Below the pieces are notes generated by a model. The model did no database searches and was not told the DNA's origin. It worked only from the letters and a program-made list of their open reading frames with translations. A program made the position numbers and the translations under genes. Shown here one piece after another: positions 31,951 to 43,720 of a stretch of 64,000 nt of DNA; position 1 is the first letter of the stretch, and each line of letters opens with the position of its first letter. The DNA is from Dryas octopetala (lineage: Eukaryota; Streptophyta; Magnoliopsida; Rosales; Rosaceae): assembly GCA_963921425.1 (NCBI GenBank), contig OY992835.1, positions 1,488,001 through 1,552,000 of the forward strand. The letters run 5' to 3'.

Positions 31951-32778
31951 ATGTGAATCTCATTGTATGTTGCAATATATTTTTTTCTTCTATTGTGCTT
32001 CTCTTATCTATCATAACTGCACGACAAATATTGAAAGGACAGTCACTATTTAGGCATTTAGCATACATTGTAATATTTTTTTTTTTTATGAGCTAACATC
32101 TTTTGTCTCTCATGACTGCAGGACACATATTAAAAATACATTCACCATTTTTTAAATAAAAAATTTACAAACCACACACTACATAAATTCAGACATTGTC
32201 AGACAATCACAATTATAAATTCATTTCACATACTACATAAATTTAGACATTTTCAAACAGTCACAATTATAAACTCATTTTTTTCAAATTAGTGACTGCA
32301 AACAGTGTCCAAAACTAGAAAAAAAAACACTACAAAAACTTCAAAAACATTAACAATAAATTGTGACTATATAGAAAACTAAAACAGTGACTGTACGTGT
32401 GACAGTGTATGAAAACAACAAAACCAATTTGTGATTGTGTGATAGTATGTGCAAACAACAAAATTACACATATTAAACTTCAATCTAGTATTTTTCAATT
32501 ACAAGAAGAGAAACCCTTATTGGCTAATAATAGTAAAATACAAATTCAATTTCAAGAAAATAATAGTAAAATCAGTGATTGTGTGACAGTGACTGAATTT
32601 AAGACTACAATAAGTTCATATACATCAATAACTAATTTAGTAACTGTGTAACATACACTATAAAATTTAAAGAATCATCCAAAACCTCATTTTTAAAGAC
32701 AAACTCTTTTAGTAATTGTGCAACAGAGACTAAAATTTCAAATCATAAAATCAATTCAACAGTACTAAAGAACATGCA
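31951..32778. repeat. CAGTGACTG-rich repeat block, left part
   Basis: Motifs such as ACAGTGACTG, CAGTCACAAT and ACAGTGTCTG recur in both orientations. A CACTACAAAAACTTC string at about 32329 resembles a CACTA end, but no paired end was found. Units of about 190 bp repeat here and on the far side of the solo LTR (35824-36060). Probably a decayed non-autonomous element or satellite-like array. Confidence 0.5.
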
Positions 32779-32783
32779 AAACC

Positions 32784-35700
32784 TGACAGGACCGCCCCTG
32801 GATTCCACCCTGAAACCCAGAGAGGTCCTGTGGGATCCAAAATCAAGGAAAATCCTACTGAAAATTTGGTAGAACCTCCCCTGAAAATGGACTAACCCAA
32901 AAATTATAAACCTGTAAAAACACTTCTAAAAACTTCAACCACCTCTACCACAACCAAAAAGTTCTTATTCACCAAGGCACATGATAATCAGAGCAAAACT
33001 AAACTTCCATTACAAAATAAAAGTTAATTCTCCAACTTAAGGGAAATGACACTGAAGAGCTGAAAGTCCTGCCTCAACGTGATACGGCCCAACCTCAGTG
33101 ATCTATAACACCTGGGGGGAAAATGTTATAAACAAAATAAAGAAAACGTGAGATAACTCTCAGTGAGTGGACCACAATAAAGAAACAAAACATTAAGTTA
33201 TTCATCCTTTCAACCCTTTTTTTAAAAAAAATCAAATCTCCACTAAGACCTCACGTCACTCTTTGAAATCCCCCAGTTTTGAAACCAACTTACGATCTTT
33301 AAGGAAATCATAAAACCATTTAAACTCCAGAAATTTAAGTAAATCAAAATATAACTTTTCAATAACAACCTTTTTAAAATAAAAGTCATAAAAACATTGT
33401 ACGGAAATCTTGATAAAACTCAAAAAGGAAATTCTCAATCAAACTCATATTTAATAACTCCTGTAGATAATAATTAAATCCCACCATGCTTATACCCTGA
33501 AATAACCTGGCCATACACCTGTGCGAAATTACAGGCAGGCAATATCCTGGCCATACACACGCGTGGAATGAAATCCAACACGTGCAGGCAATATCCTGGC
33601 CATACACACGTGCGAATAAAATCAGCACGTGCAGGCAATCCTGGTCATACGTGCACGCAGAGCAGCCCCCAAAGGGCGAAGCATCCCGACACACGGCCCA
33701 AAGGCTATATGTGTGCCGTGATGGGTCCCAAAGACCTATCCAATCTGATAACCTGGAGGGTACTGCAAAGGTGGTTTGAAAACCATTTTTCATAACCAAA
33801 ATCATAGATCCTTTTTCCACCGAAAATAATATCATTGTACTTTCCCAAAAAAAAAATTTAAATCCATATGCAACATGCATAATTCAAATTATATTCAATA
33901 TACATAAATCACAATAATACTTTTTGACAAAACCGAATTATTAAATGAACCTTATATATAAAATGAGAAACTAAATTCTTTCCCAAAGCCCAACAACTCA
34001 CTAAAATCAACATGTAAATATATGTTTTAAAAACTTTCTTATGAAACATTTGATATCCGAAATCTAACATTTTCATCAAATCCCAAATCAAATCAAGATA
34101 TTATGCATAATAGGATTAATGAAATCTTTAATGAAATTATTTGAAAACCAAAATTCGCTCACATTTGTTATTACTGAAACAAATTCAATTAACCAAGATA
34201 AAAATGCAAATTTCATAAATCATTTTAAGGAAGAAGGGTCCACTCACAGAGATAGCCCTAGCTTCGATCCTCCGCCGGATCGTCACGAGCCACGGTCATC
34301 TCGCCTATAAAGTAAACAACAAAAACATAGATTAGTCTCGGTTCTACGACCCTTAAAGGATGTGGGTGTGTGGAGTGTAACGTCTCACTCGACTTCGTTC
34401 CTACGCGATTGGTTTACGATCTACACGAATTGACCAATAACACTTCCACAAACGCCCCTAAGGTTTCCCGGTTCAACCTAACCACAATCACTATAACTAA
34501 TAACGATAACCCAATTAACCAATTATCATAAATACTCTAAAATTATGAAATATCAGTGGGGGTTTCGAAATCATAGAGGTTGCTGCCCAAGGTGACTGTT
34601 TCAAGCCCAAAAATTAACTAATATACAAAAATTTCTCAATCTTCATATACATTCATATCTAACATCCAATTTCGGGTTTCCTAAACATGAGATTGTCCAA
34701 AATCACACCAAAAATACCCTGAGACTCGGCCAACCCCAACTGACCCAAATTAGTTTCCAACCTTACAAATCCAACTTCCCAAAACTTAAATTTCTTCCAA
34801 TTTAGTCTAAATTTCGGGTTCTAAACGACCAATGGGTGTCTTAGGGATATAATCGTCTAAGAAAACAACAATAACAACCTACAAATCCGAAAATTTCAGA
34901 GGAACCCGAAATGCCCTTCATTTCTCCAAAATCCAAGTTTCTAAATGCCCAAATTGAACAAGATAGGTATAAGGGAAATAAAGCCCATAGGAAATGGAGG
35001 GAAACCCACCTGAAAACAAGCCGAACGAAGGCCGGAGGTGGCCGGAATCGCCGAAGAGAAGGGGCGGCGGTTGGATGGTTTTCTAGCGAGTTTTTCCGAT
35101 GTGCAGGGGAGCTGGGTTGGGCTGGAGGAAGGCCGGGCTGAGCTGGTCAGCGTCGGGGAAGGCTCGCCGGAGGTTGGCGAGGAGTGGTCGGTGCCTGGGG
35201 CGTTGGTCAGTGGCCTTGGTCCGCCAAGAAGCTGGTCGGGAAAATAGGTACGGCCTACTGGAGTCGCGCGCAGAGGAGAGAGAAAAGGGTCGGGAAGAGA
35301 GAGAATGGGCTCGGGGGTTTCGCCAGAGCCAGAGGCTGGCAAGGCGGCCGGCGATGGTGAGTGGGTGGTGGCTGGGTAATGGTGCAGGGGAGAGGATGCG
35401 GGGGAGAGGAAAACAGGGAGAGAGTGCGGGGGGTGAGAGAAATAAAAGGGGGGAGAGAGAAGTCACTAGAAAATTCTAGAGAGAGAGAGAAAAATCAAAA
35501 TTGTTTTTCTGATTTTGGGTATTTAAAACCCACTTTTATAAATTTACAAAATTACCCCTCACTTCAAACGCCTATAACTCTCAAACCGTAACTACGATTG
35601 ACGCGTGCTTCGTGTCTACGAACTCGTGGACCCGAAACCTTTTCAACGGACCCAAAGTCAAAATCGAAAGCCCTTTTATTTTAAAAGTCAACTTTGGGTC

Positions 35701-35818
35701 AAGCCCAAATTAAAACAAAAATTAAAATACAATTCTACATCCTTTAAAATAAATCTCTTAAAAACATAGTTAATTAAAAATTTCAATTTCTAGTGAAAAT
35801 TTGGGTCGGGTCGTTACA
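32784..35818 (-). mobile_element. Solo LTR of a large LTR retrotransposon (3035 bp)
   Basis: On the minus strand it begins TGTAACGACCCGACCC and ends GGTCCTGTCA (TG...CA). It is flanked by the perfect 5-bp duplication AAACC (32779-32783 and 35819-35823). No primer binding site, gag/pol or second LTR is inside, so it is a solo LTR left by recombination between two LTRs, probably of the Gypsy superfamily. An uninterrupted copy of the target sequence exists at about 35975-36020 (GAATATGCAAAACCAATACT), confirming the insertion. GC-rich sequence at 35030-35450 gives spurious open frames on both strands. Confidence 0.85.
33490..33660. repeat. Tandem repeat inside the solo LTR
   Basis: Four imperfect copies of a unit of about 50-58 bp with the core AATATCCTGGCCATACACAC and GTGCAGGCAAT. 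It lies entirely inside the solo LTR. Confidence 0.8.
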
Positions 35819-36440
35819 AAACCAATACTACACAATTTCATATACATCAATAACTAATTCAATAATTGTGCAACAAACACTGAAAAATTCAAAAAATCAT
35901 TCAAAACTTCATTTCTAAATACAAACTCATTTAGTAGATGTGCAATAGAGACTAAAATTTCAAATCGTAAAATCAATTCAACACTACTAAAGAATATGCA
36001 AAACCAATACTGCACAATTTCATATACATCAAAAACTAATTCAATAGATGTGTAACAGACACTAAAAAATCCTATGACATTAATAACAAGCCATGACTAT
36101 ATAAAAAAAATAAAAACAATGACTGTATAACAGTGTCTGAAAACCTGGGAGCTAAACCTAAACCAAAAGTTCCCAAAAAATAAAATTACAACTCTAAACC
36201 CAATTCTATGCTCTAAACCCCACGTTTAAACCGTAAAACTCAATTCCAAACCCTTATAAACTCAAAACCATGATAAACTTAATTTAAATTCAAAATAACA
36301 AAACAAAGTAAATCAAATTATAAACTAAATGAAACATATACTGTCAGACAGTAAATGGTATGTTTAAAACAAATGTTGTTCGACAGTGTCTGTCTGAGCA
36401 ATCGACTATAGAGATTATAGATTACGAAGCTCATTCTAGA
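35819..36440. repeat. CAGTGACTG-rich repeat block, right part
   Basis: Continues the block interrupted by the solo LTR. It holds two further units with the order CATATACATCAATAACTAAT, GTGCAATAGAGACTAAAATT, then ATCAATTCAACACTACTAAAG. A later patch carries AAACCTGGGAGCTAAACC. No gene. Confidence 0.55.
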
Positions 36441-37740
36441 TCTAACTCCAACAATCACATACATAACAGAACCATCACCAAATCTACCAAATTATGCACA
36501 AAAAATACATACATGCATATTATGATTGTTATAAGGCAATCGATTGAAAACCTAACCAATGAATATTAAATTGAGCTCTAATCTAGAAATTACGCCAAAA
36601 TAAGAAGTTAAAACCTCGTTGAAGATGAAGATCAAGCCCTCACTAAATCTAGAATTCCGATTGCTTTTCGAGAAATAATAGGAAGAGAAAACGAAAAATT
36701 GAGCCCTAACTTTCATTTTCTTTTCTTTTCCTATGGTTTCTTGGCAATCAAACGGAGCTCAATTTGCTCTACGAAGCTCACGGAGATGCTCCACCAGAGA
36801 GGTGAAGGAAACGGTGAGAGAGATAGATAGAGAGAGAGAAAGGTATTAGTGTCGGGATGCAAACCCAAGAACAGGCCGGCCCACAGGTTTTTTTATTTTT
36901 TATTTTTTAAGGTGAAAAAATTAATCTTATGATATTATTCTTCTTTATAATTAAATATTAACATTTTTTTGCATAAAAATTGAATATTCTTGTTGAAATT
37001 TAAAAAAAAAACGAAAAAAAACAATGTTAATAATGTCATGCCTAATTAGGGCCTATTTCGTACTCGTGTCATGCCGTGTCTAATGGGCTAAAAACTTTGG
37101 CCCAGTCCGTTTGACACCTCTAGTTGATCAGCATCATAGTAGGTAGTTCTGCTCGGTATCGATCTTAATATGTATCAACACAGGGGGATACACTTTAAGC
37201 AAGTCTTGAGTGATGCTAATTTTGTTGTTGATGTTCTAGCAATTTTGAGTCATTTTCTTATCTCAAAGTAATCAATTAAATTATTGACTTTCTCGCGGTG
37301 ACGGCTTTTAATTTAGATTTGCTCGGGTTCTAATTTTTTTTTTTTCATGTGTTCTGATTGTAAAAGATGGTTTTTTTTTTTTTTTTGTGTATTTTCTTCT
37401 CATAGAAAAAAATAAAAAGCCTTATTAGCAATCGAACTTGTTACTTAGTTAGTGTACCCTCATCTATTGCTTTTCTTTTTCTTTTTGGTTAGAAAACATT
37501 CATGTTTATTACTAACAAAGTAACAAGTAACAACTACTACTGTTAATCAACGAAACAAACCAGTACTAGCTAAAAATCAAAACGTCTGCATTCGTAGAGA
37601 AAAAAATACAGGAAAAGGTTAAAGTTGTAGACGATACATACACCGCTCCAGCTAAAGAAACAGAAGGAAAAAAAAAAACCCCAACGAAGTGAAAGCCAAA
37701 AGGAAAATACTCAAAATAGGGACCCCATCGGATGGTATAA
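36441..37740. other. Intergenic with leader-like CT tract (minus) and GGCCCA-rich patch
   Basis: On the minus strand 36840-36600 runs from (CT)n into an exon-like segment reading AGCTCCGTTTGATTGCC and ending CTTCAACGAGG before an AT-rich stretch; it could be a decayed leader exon. At 36870-37115 a GGCCGGCCCA/GGCCCAGTCCG patch resembles the repeat at 17.6-18.0 kb. The rest (to 37740) has poly-T tracts and no supportable gene. Confidence 0.35.
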
Positions 37741-38087
37741 TAACAACTGGCAAATCATTCTCTTTGATACCAAAGAAAAGCTTCGTGAAGCCAAGAAATG
37801 GGTTTATGGGTCATTCTGAATTGACGTGAATTTGATGATTGAGGAGGTTATCTTGGATTCCCTTCCCACATTGTTCTTTGATTGAGTAAGAGGGGTTTCG
37901 AATTTGGGTTCACTTTAGGCACCAATGAGGTATTCCTTCACTTCTTGGATATCTAATTATGTTGCTTAGTTGCATTGTCCAATACTTGTGGTGTGTTTCA
38001 TGATCTTTTCTCGAGTTTGGTTTCTGGTTATGGTGTCCCGTGTCTGAGATTGTCATTTTGGATTTGCTTGTTAAACTCAGTTGAATT
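37741..38087 (+). promoter_or_regulatory. 5' leader of the F-box gene
   Basis: A GT-rich, moderately AT-rich stretch directly upstream of the F-box open frame. Several short upstream ATGs occur, for example at 37926. A leader intron is possible (donor-like TATG|GTGTCC near 38030), but I cannot fix its ends. Confidence 0.35.
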
Positions 38088-39242
38088 ATGTACACAATTT
38101 TTGGTTTCAACATATTTACCCTCAAGTATGAAAGAAGACAAAGAAGAAGTGCACAAGTGTTCATAGACAGAGTACCGGAAGAAATGTTGTTTGAAATCCT
38201 TGCAAGATTACCTGTGAAATCTCTTTTGCAGTTCAGATGTGTTTGCAAATCTTGGAACACTTTAATTACTAGACCTATTTTCAAAAACTCTCATCTTGAA
38301 AGGAATGTCATGAAAAATGCTTGTGATTATCTACTGATCCACACTAGGGAGATAAATTTCATGTCAGTCTTTAATGCTAAAACATATGACAAGTCCTTCG
38401 ATTTAGAGCTTCCTAGGGACAACCATGTTCTTTCTTTCGGCACTTATGGTTCGTACAATGGATTGCTTTGCCTCTCTGCTAGTGTAGGTGTGAGTTTGAA
38501 GAGTCCTATATATCTATGGAATCCATCAATCAGAAAATTCAAGAGACTTCCTGATGGCCTCATTCATCAGACCTGTTTTGTTATTCTCGGGTTTGGGTTC
38601 CATCTTGGGGAGAACGACTATAAGGTTGTGAAGGTTGCGAGGTTTTCACGCAAGAAAAGTATCTTTGGAGTTGAGGTTTACAGCCTTAGATCGGATTCTT
38701 GGAGAATAATTAGTGATGTTCCTCCTATTTCACATCATGTCTGTTATGTGCAAGTCGAGGGTCATGCATATTTGAATGGAGTTGTGTATTGGATTATAAG
38801 GGATACTTCTTCACAGTGGAATTTCATCATTTCTTTTGATATGAGCAGTGAGATTTTTCAAAACATAATGCTTCCGGATAGACTAGCCAGGGCAATCACT
38901 CTAATTAGTATTAAAGTGTTTGAGAAATCACTTTTTTTGTTCCATCGAAGACGGGATGAGATTGGATATGATTGGTACTGTGACATATGGGTTTTGGAAA
39001 AGGATACATGGAAAATGATCCGCACGATTCTTCTTCCACCAAGTACTGGATTTCTAACATGGCCATTGGGCTTTAGAACAAACGAGGGAATTCCTGTGGT
39101 TCTGCCAGGTGTAGGATTGCAAGACTATAATTTGGTTTTATATGATTCAGAATCAGACCAAGTTAAGGATATTGGAATTGAACTGAGCTTCAGTGACAAG
39201 TACATCGATGCTTATAGTGAGAGTCTAATTCTACTCAATTGA
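38088..39242 (+). CDS. F-box protein with FBA-type associated domain
   Basis: F-box proteins are the substrate-recognition part of SCF ubiquitin ligases and bind SKP1 through the F-box. The open frame is 384 aa. The F-box is at residues about 28-72 (DRVPEEMLFEILARLPVKSL, then FRCVCKSWNTLI). An FBA_1-type C-terminal region with the hallmarks GSYNGLLCL, YLWNPSIRKFKRLP, GFGFHLGENDYKVV and YSLRSDSWR follows. Family members usually begin with a short Met-acidic leader directly before xxIDRVPEE. Here such a leader (MKEDKEEVHKCS, from 38128) lies one base out of frame, so translation would have to start at the upstream ATG at 38088, giving a basic, unusual N-terminus. No intron interrupts the coding part. 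The substrate is unknown. Confidence 0.85.
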   Translation: MYTIFGFNIFTLKYERRQRRSAQVFIDRVPEEMLFEILARLPVKSLLQFRCVCKSWNTLITRPIFKNSHLERNVMKNACDYLLIHTREINFMSVFNAKTYDKSFDLELPRDNHVLSFGTYGSYNGLLCLSASVGVSLKSPIYLWNPSIRKFKRLPDGLIHQTCFVILGFGFHLGENDYKVVKVARFSRKKSIFGVEVYSLRSDSWRIISDVPPISHHVCYVQVEGHAYLNGVVYWIIRDTSSQWNFIISFDMSSEIFQNIMLPDRLARAITLISIKVFEKSLFLFHRRRDEIGYDWYCDIWVLEKDTWKMIRTILLPPSTGFLTWPLGFRTNEGIPVVLPGVGLQDYNLVLYDSESDQVKDIGIELSFSDKYIDAYSESLILLN

Positions 39243-39706
39243 GTCTTAAGTCCTGAGTTTGGTTTTGGGTTGTTACACATGTCATTGGTAGAATCTGTCT
39301 TTGGCATTGTATAATTGTGTGACTGAAACCCAACTGAGTTTCCATTTGATACACTTATGACAAGAGTCTATTTCTACCTATATAATTGTGAGCTTACATT
39401 GGAGAGGCTAGTTCATAGTTTAATTTGCAGATTGATATTTCATGTTTTTTGTAGACCATGTTTTCTTCAAAGTTGACTATGCATTTTTCTTTTGATTTTA
39501 ATGAAAACTTTGTTTTGTCTGTTAACAAGATATTTATTAAAGGTCCAAAGAATATGTTACTCAACTTACTCTTGAAACAGCCACCATGAAGCAAGTCGGC
39601 TGATTGGGAAATTTCAATTTGGAGGTGGGAGTGGCTTTGGGTGTTCCTCTCGCCTCACTCCTCACTAACTGTGTATTAATTGGAATGTACATATTAATAC
39701 TAGGGC
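39243..39706 (+). other. 3' flank of the F-box gene
   Basis: Presumed 3' untranslated region and flank. It is the source-like copy of the sequence at 28120-28500. No clear polyadenylation signal was singled out. Confidence 0.5.
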
Positions 39707-39711
39707 CTGAG

Positions 39712-40838
39712 TGTCACGGTCCGCACTTCGAGTTGTACTTCCGTGACATTAATATGAAGTATGGAGGGTCAAATGCCAAGAGAATGGCATCCGTTTGGCG
39801 AAGAGTGGCCGGGTTGCGCGCGTGGAAGGGTAATTTCGTAATTTGGCTGTTTCGGGGTTTTCCGGTTGGAATTTGGGAAATCTAAAAATACCGGTAAATC
39901 CAGGAGGTCGAAACGAGTCCAACGCAACTGACGGTTCGTCATTCGGAGTTCGGATGAATTAATTATGGCCAATTATGACTCCTCGCACATGTTGATGTTT
40001 CCTCCTGTTTTTTGAAGAAAGGCATAAAATGCTCTTTAGGGGAAGACATGGTGTCAAGCTCTCCACCACCCCCGATGCCCACACCCATGGAGCGTTAAGC
40101 GAGCTACTCTAGGAACCTGAGGGGACCTAGGGGGCGGGCACATGACTTCCGGAGGGCGGTCATGTGTCTCCATGGGACAGGAGGTCCCACGGACAGTACA
40201 AGCGAGCGGGAGTGCTTGTATTGCGCTGGGCGCGCGCACACGAGGCTACAAGGGGAATTTCCTTATGCCGCGCCGTATGCACATCACGTCAACTAGATGT
40301 GAACTCCCGGAGACTTCATGGTGCACATTGGCCATGTAGTACTCAACGAGGGCATCGACTTGGGTTCGGCCATGCTCAATAGATGATGCTAGCAGGCACG
40401 GGAAGGGCGACCCTGTGTCAACGAGAGAAGGCTAACGTGGGGCATCGGAGAAGAGTTGCTCACTCGGGTGGCATGCATGCAAGTTGGCTTGTATGTTCAA
40501 CTCGAGGAAAGGACTATGGGCGCGAGCTAGCCCTTAGGGCCATGACAAATGAGACGTGGGAGCAAAGTAAGACCCAACATGTGAGAATGGAATGTCGGCG
40601 TCATAAGAACCTATCGATCGGGCGAGTGTCGTGGCTGAGAACCTTGACACAAGGAAGCAATCGTATAGTCGCTCCAAGCGAGACTCGAGATGAGTAGTTC
40701 TTGTTGGCAAACCTCAAGAAGGCAACGAATGGGTCTATATCTTGAAAAGAGTAAAGAGAAAGGAAGGCTGGCCTTGATTCAGAGGGATCTTGGCGCCGCA
40801 CGGGCAAATTCCGCTGCGTAAAAAGTGAGCCCGTGACA
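39712..40838 (+). mobile_element. Solo LTR (1127 bp)
   Basis: Begins TGTCACGGTCCGCACTTC and ends GAGCCCGTGACA, TG...CA with inverted TGTCACGG/CCGTGACA termini. It is flanked by the perfect 5-bp duplication CTGAG (39707-39711 and 40839-40843). It is GC-richer than the flanks and has no primer binding site or protein domain inside. Orientation is uncertain because the termini are nearly symmetrical. It lies about 470 bp downstream of the F-box stop codon. Confidence 0.8.
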
Positions 40839-40843
40839 CTGAG

Positions 40844-43501
40844 CCAATAATTTTTATATAACTGCTGCAGTTTGTAGACATTTGGGAAATTTTGTAAAAT
40901 AATCCTGATAAACTTTTTTTTACTCTCATGTTCCAAAATAAATTATTCGTTTGCCGGAAACATTAAAATTTTGGTAGATAGGGATCTCTTAAAAACTTTT
41001 TTTGAGGAACCACTTGGATCTGGAACGTATACGCTAATGCTCACAATTTTGATAGTCATACCAGTGATCCCTAATCTGGGATCCCCGAGGAAGACGATCA
41101 AGTTGGCCTTTGGTTTTTTTATTTTTTATTTTTACTCTTTTGATACTTTTTCGATCAAAACGCCATTTTAAATTGACATATGTTGTCGACAAAAAAATTA
41201 ACTTTAACAAAAATGTAAAAAAGTGGGGGAAGATGAACATATTTAATTGGCTGCAACATTGACTAAAGTAGCCTAATTGACTAGAATGTTATAATTTGTG
41301 GACCATAAGAATTTCATATCTGCAACAAAAAGCTCATATCGAAATTTTAGATCTAGAACTTGATTTGAGTACTTTTTGTTTTTTTATCTTACTTGTGAAT
41401 GTTGGTGAACAATTTGGAACCCATAAATCAAACAAAATTTATTAAAAAATTCATCATTGGTTAAACAAAATGGAGTAAAAGAGTGATAAATTTGTTTTGT
41501 GCATTTCATCAAACAGTTGATGAGTAAAACACAAATCACTAGTCTTACTCCTCCCTATGAACATCTTCCTCCCACCAACCACTTCCAGCACAAAGAGTCC
41601 AAATTTCTGTATAGTGGGCAACATGAATTTTTTATACCCACCGATTCAACAACTCAGATCTTTAAAGTTTACACGAAACCCCCATTTCCATATCACAATT
41701 CGAAATAGACCCAATAGCAAACCCAAATCTCTCAACAAACCCAGATTTCTCCACCAACAAAAGAAACCCAGTGAAGGAACAAGCCGAGCATATCTCTTTC
41801 CTTCTTACGGGTGCTGGGCTCTCTAACATCGCGACCCTCTGAGTTCAATGGACCCAGAGGGTGTACTTCGACCTCTCACATTTTCCAAAGGGAGAATATA
41901 TTATTGATGCTCTCATGAGTCTTTTTAGTTTATACGTCGGGCTAGTCATCACACACAATGCATGCAGCTTAGCACAAGGTAAACAACCCTTAACCTCACT
42001 CCATTCTATAAGACGAGCAAAACCCGGCGTGTCAGCTTACACAAGAAACATGCATACACCCGAGCAAATGCAAGTTCTAGTGTTATAGCACAAAACCTTT
42101 GGCACACTATGGGCTGGTTAAATGCTATTATTTTGGACCTTTTTAGTGTGGGCTTTTGTGGGCGTGTCATTAGTTTGGGCCTCTAACGGGCCAACACCGG
42201 AATTCTGAATAATGTTTGATGGCCCAAAGAATTGATTTCTTTGAAACGATTGTGTTAATTGAATATGAACCTAAACTAAATCAAAATTCTTTTTCTGCCT
42301 AGATTTTACTAGGACTTTTGTTGGCTAAAATGGGTATAAATGCAATTAACAATCACACAAAACATGGCAATAAAAGTTTTATCATGTCAATAATCACAGA
42401 TTTCAACTTAAATAATCAATTGAGGACAAATCTGAGAATAACTTTAGTAATAATTCATCTCATGAACATTGTGACTCAAAATAAACAAAAAGAGATACAT
42501 AGATCCCCAAATCGATACCAAGAATATAATTTTGACCTCTTGGTAGAGCTAAAACCAAGGAAAGAAAGGAATATTTCAAATAAACTAGGTATGAATTCTG
42601 CAATAGTAGCTACAAAAAGGACTATGATTTGTGATTTCGGTGTATATTTATGTTTGGTAAAAATCTGGAGACTTTCTTTCTGCTGGAAGTTTGCTTTATA
42701 TAGGCCAACAGATAAGGCGTGATTTTACTGTTCTGACCCTGTGTCTGTTTATGATGTCAGCCCTATTACGTCATTCTTACCAATCTATTGCCAGCTACTC
42801 CTTTTGTCCTTGTCATGACAATCTATACCATATTGCTTTGGTTGATCATCAACTAAAGTCATCCATTCTTGTTTTTCCTTCGGTTGATCATCAATCGAAG
42901 ACTTCTTCGACTCTGGGCCCATTTGGGCCTTCTTTGACACATCTTTGATTCTTTTGCTTGTAAATCCAAGAACCCGTCCTTGCCTAATTTAAGAAATTAA
43001 GCCCAAACACCTAGTTGAGTTAATCAGCCAATAAAGTTTCACCATGTAGTCACCTCACCACATCATCACCCATGGATAGTTCTGACAACTGACCAAGCTA
43101 GCTATGCTTACTCTGTTGGAGAAAAATTTCACATACGACTAATTTGGTATCCCAACCTAATAGCATGATGTCACATATGCTTTTATTAGGGACGGTACGA
43201 TGATTTAAAATTTGGATGGGCTAAATTTTCCAATCCCATTTATTCGTAAATAAAAACTCGATAGTACGAGTGAATTTCATTAATTCAAAAAAAAAAAAAA
43301 AAGATACACCTAATAGGGGGGACGTAATGAGCCTTACCCCTCAAAATGCAAATTCATACATGAAAAAAAAACAACAATAAAACAATAAATAAAGATCGAT
43401 GCAATGCAAATACAAAACACAACCTATATAAATTTTGACCTACGTTTTATCAAAGCGTAGAAATAATCAATAATTTTCTCTAAATCAATACTATCAAGAA
43501 A
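40844..43501. other. Intergenic, no gene recognised
   Basis: Mixed unique-looking and repeat-like DNA. Open frames at 41499-42088 and 42318-42948 are short and match no family I recognise. At about 42835-42900 GGTTGATCATCAA occurs twice. The A-rich tract at about 43289 could be a retroposon tail. Confidence 0.4.
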
Positions 43502-43720
43502 TTATTTCTCAAAGTGAATGGTTATACAATATGCAAGAAAGTCATCCTCTATCTTGTTCCGAAGTCGATGTTTAATAATTTTCATTGCTGAAAATACTCG
43601 TTCTGTTGTTGCCGTAGAAACAGGAAGATCGTCAACAATTGACAAATCAATCTGTCAATCAAGTGATAAAATTTTGACACATTTGTTTCAACTAATCGTC
43701 TCCATAATGCAGTAATAGAA
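43502..43720 (-). pseudogene. hAT-type transposase C-terminal fragment
   Basis: The minus strand reads DDLPVSTATTERVFSAMKII, then RLRNKIEDDFLAYCITIHFEK and a stop (43504-43502). STATTER.FSAMK is the signature of the hAT C-terminal dimerisation region in the zinc-finger MYM-1-like plant group. Immediately upstream the reading continues in another frame (YHLIDRLICQL), so a frameshift is present. The rest of the transposase and the element ends were not found. Confidence 0.75.

Noticed and set aside
33490..33660. CRISPR-like array
   Set aside because: Spacers are not unique and units are imperfect tandem repeats within a plant LTR.
34911..35591. Several frames of 69-133 codons
   Set aside because: They lie inside a solo LTR with GC-rich sequence; open on both strands and without known domains.
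32329..36060. A second complete CACTA element starting at the CACTACAAAAAC string
   Set aside because: No inverted partner end or 3-bp duplication was found; the string recurs as part of a repeat unit.
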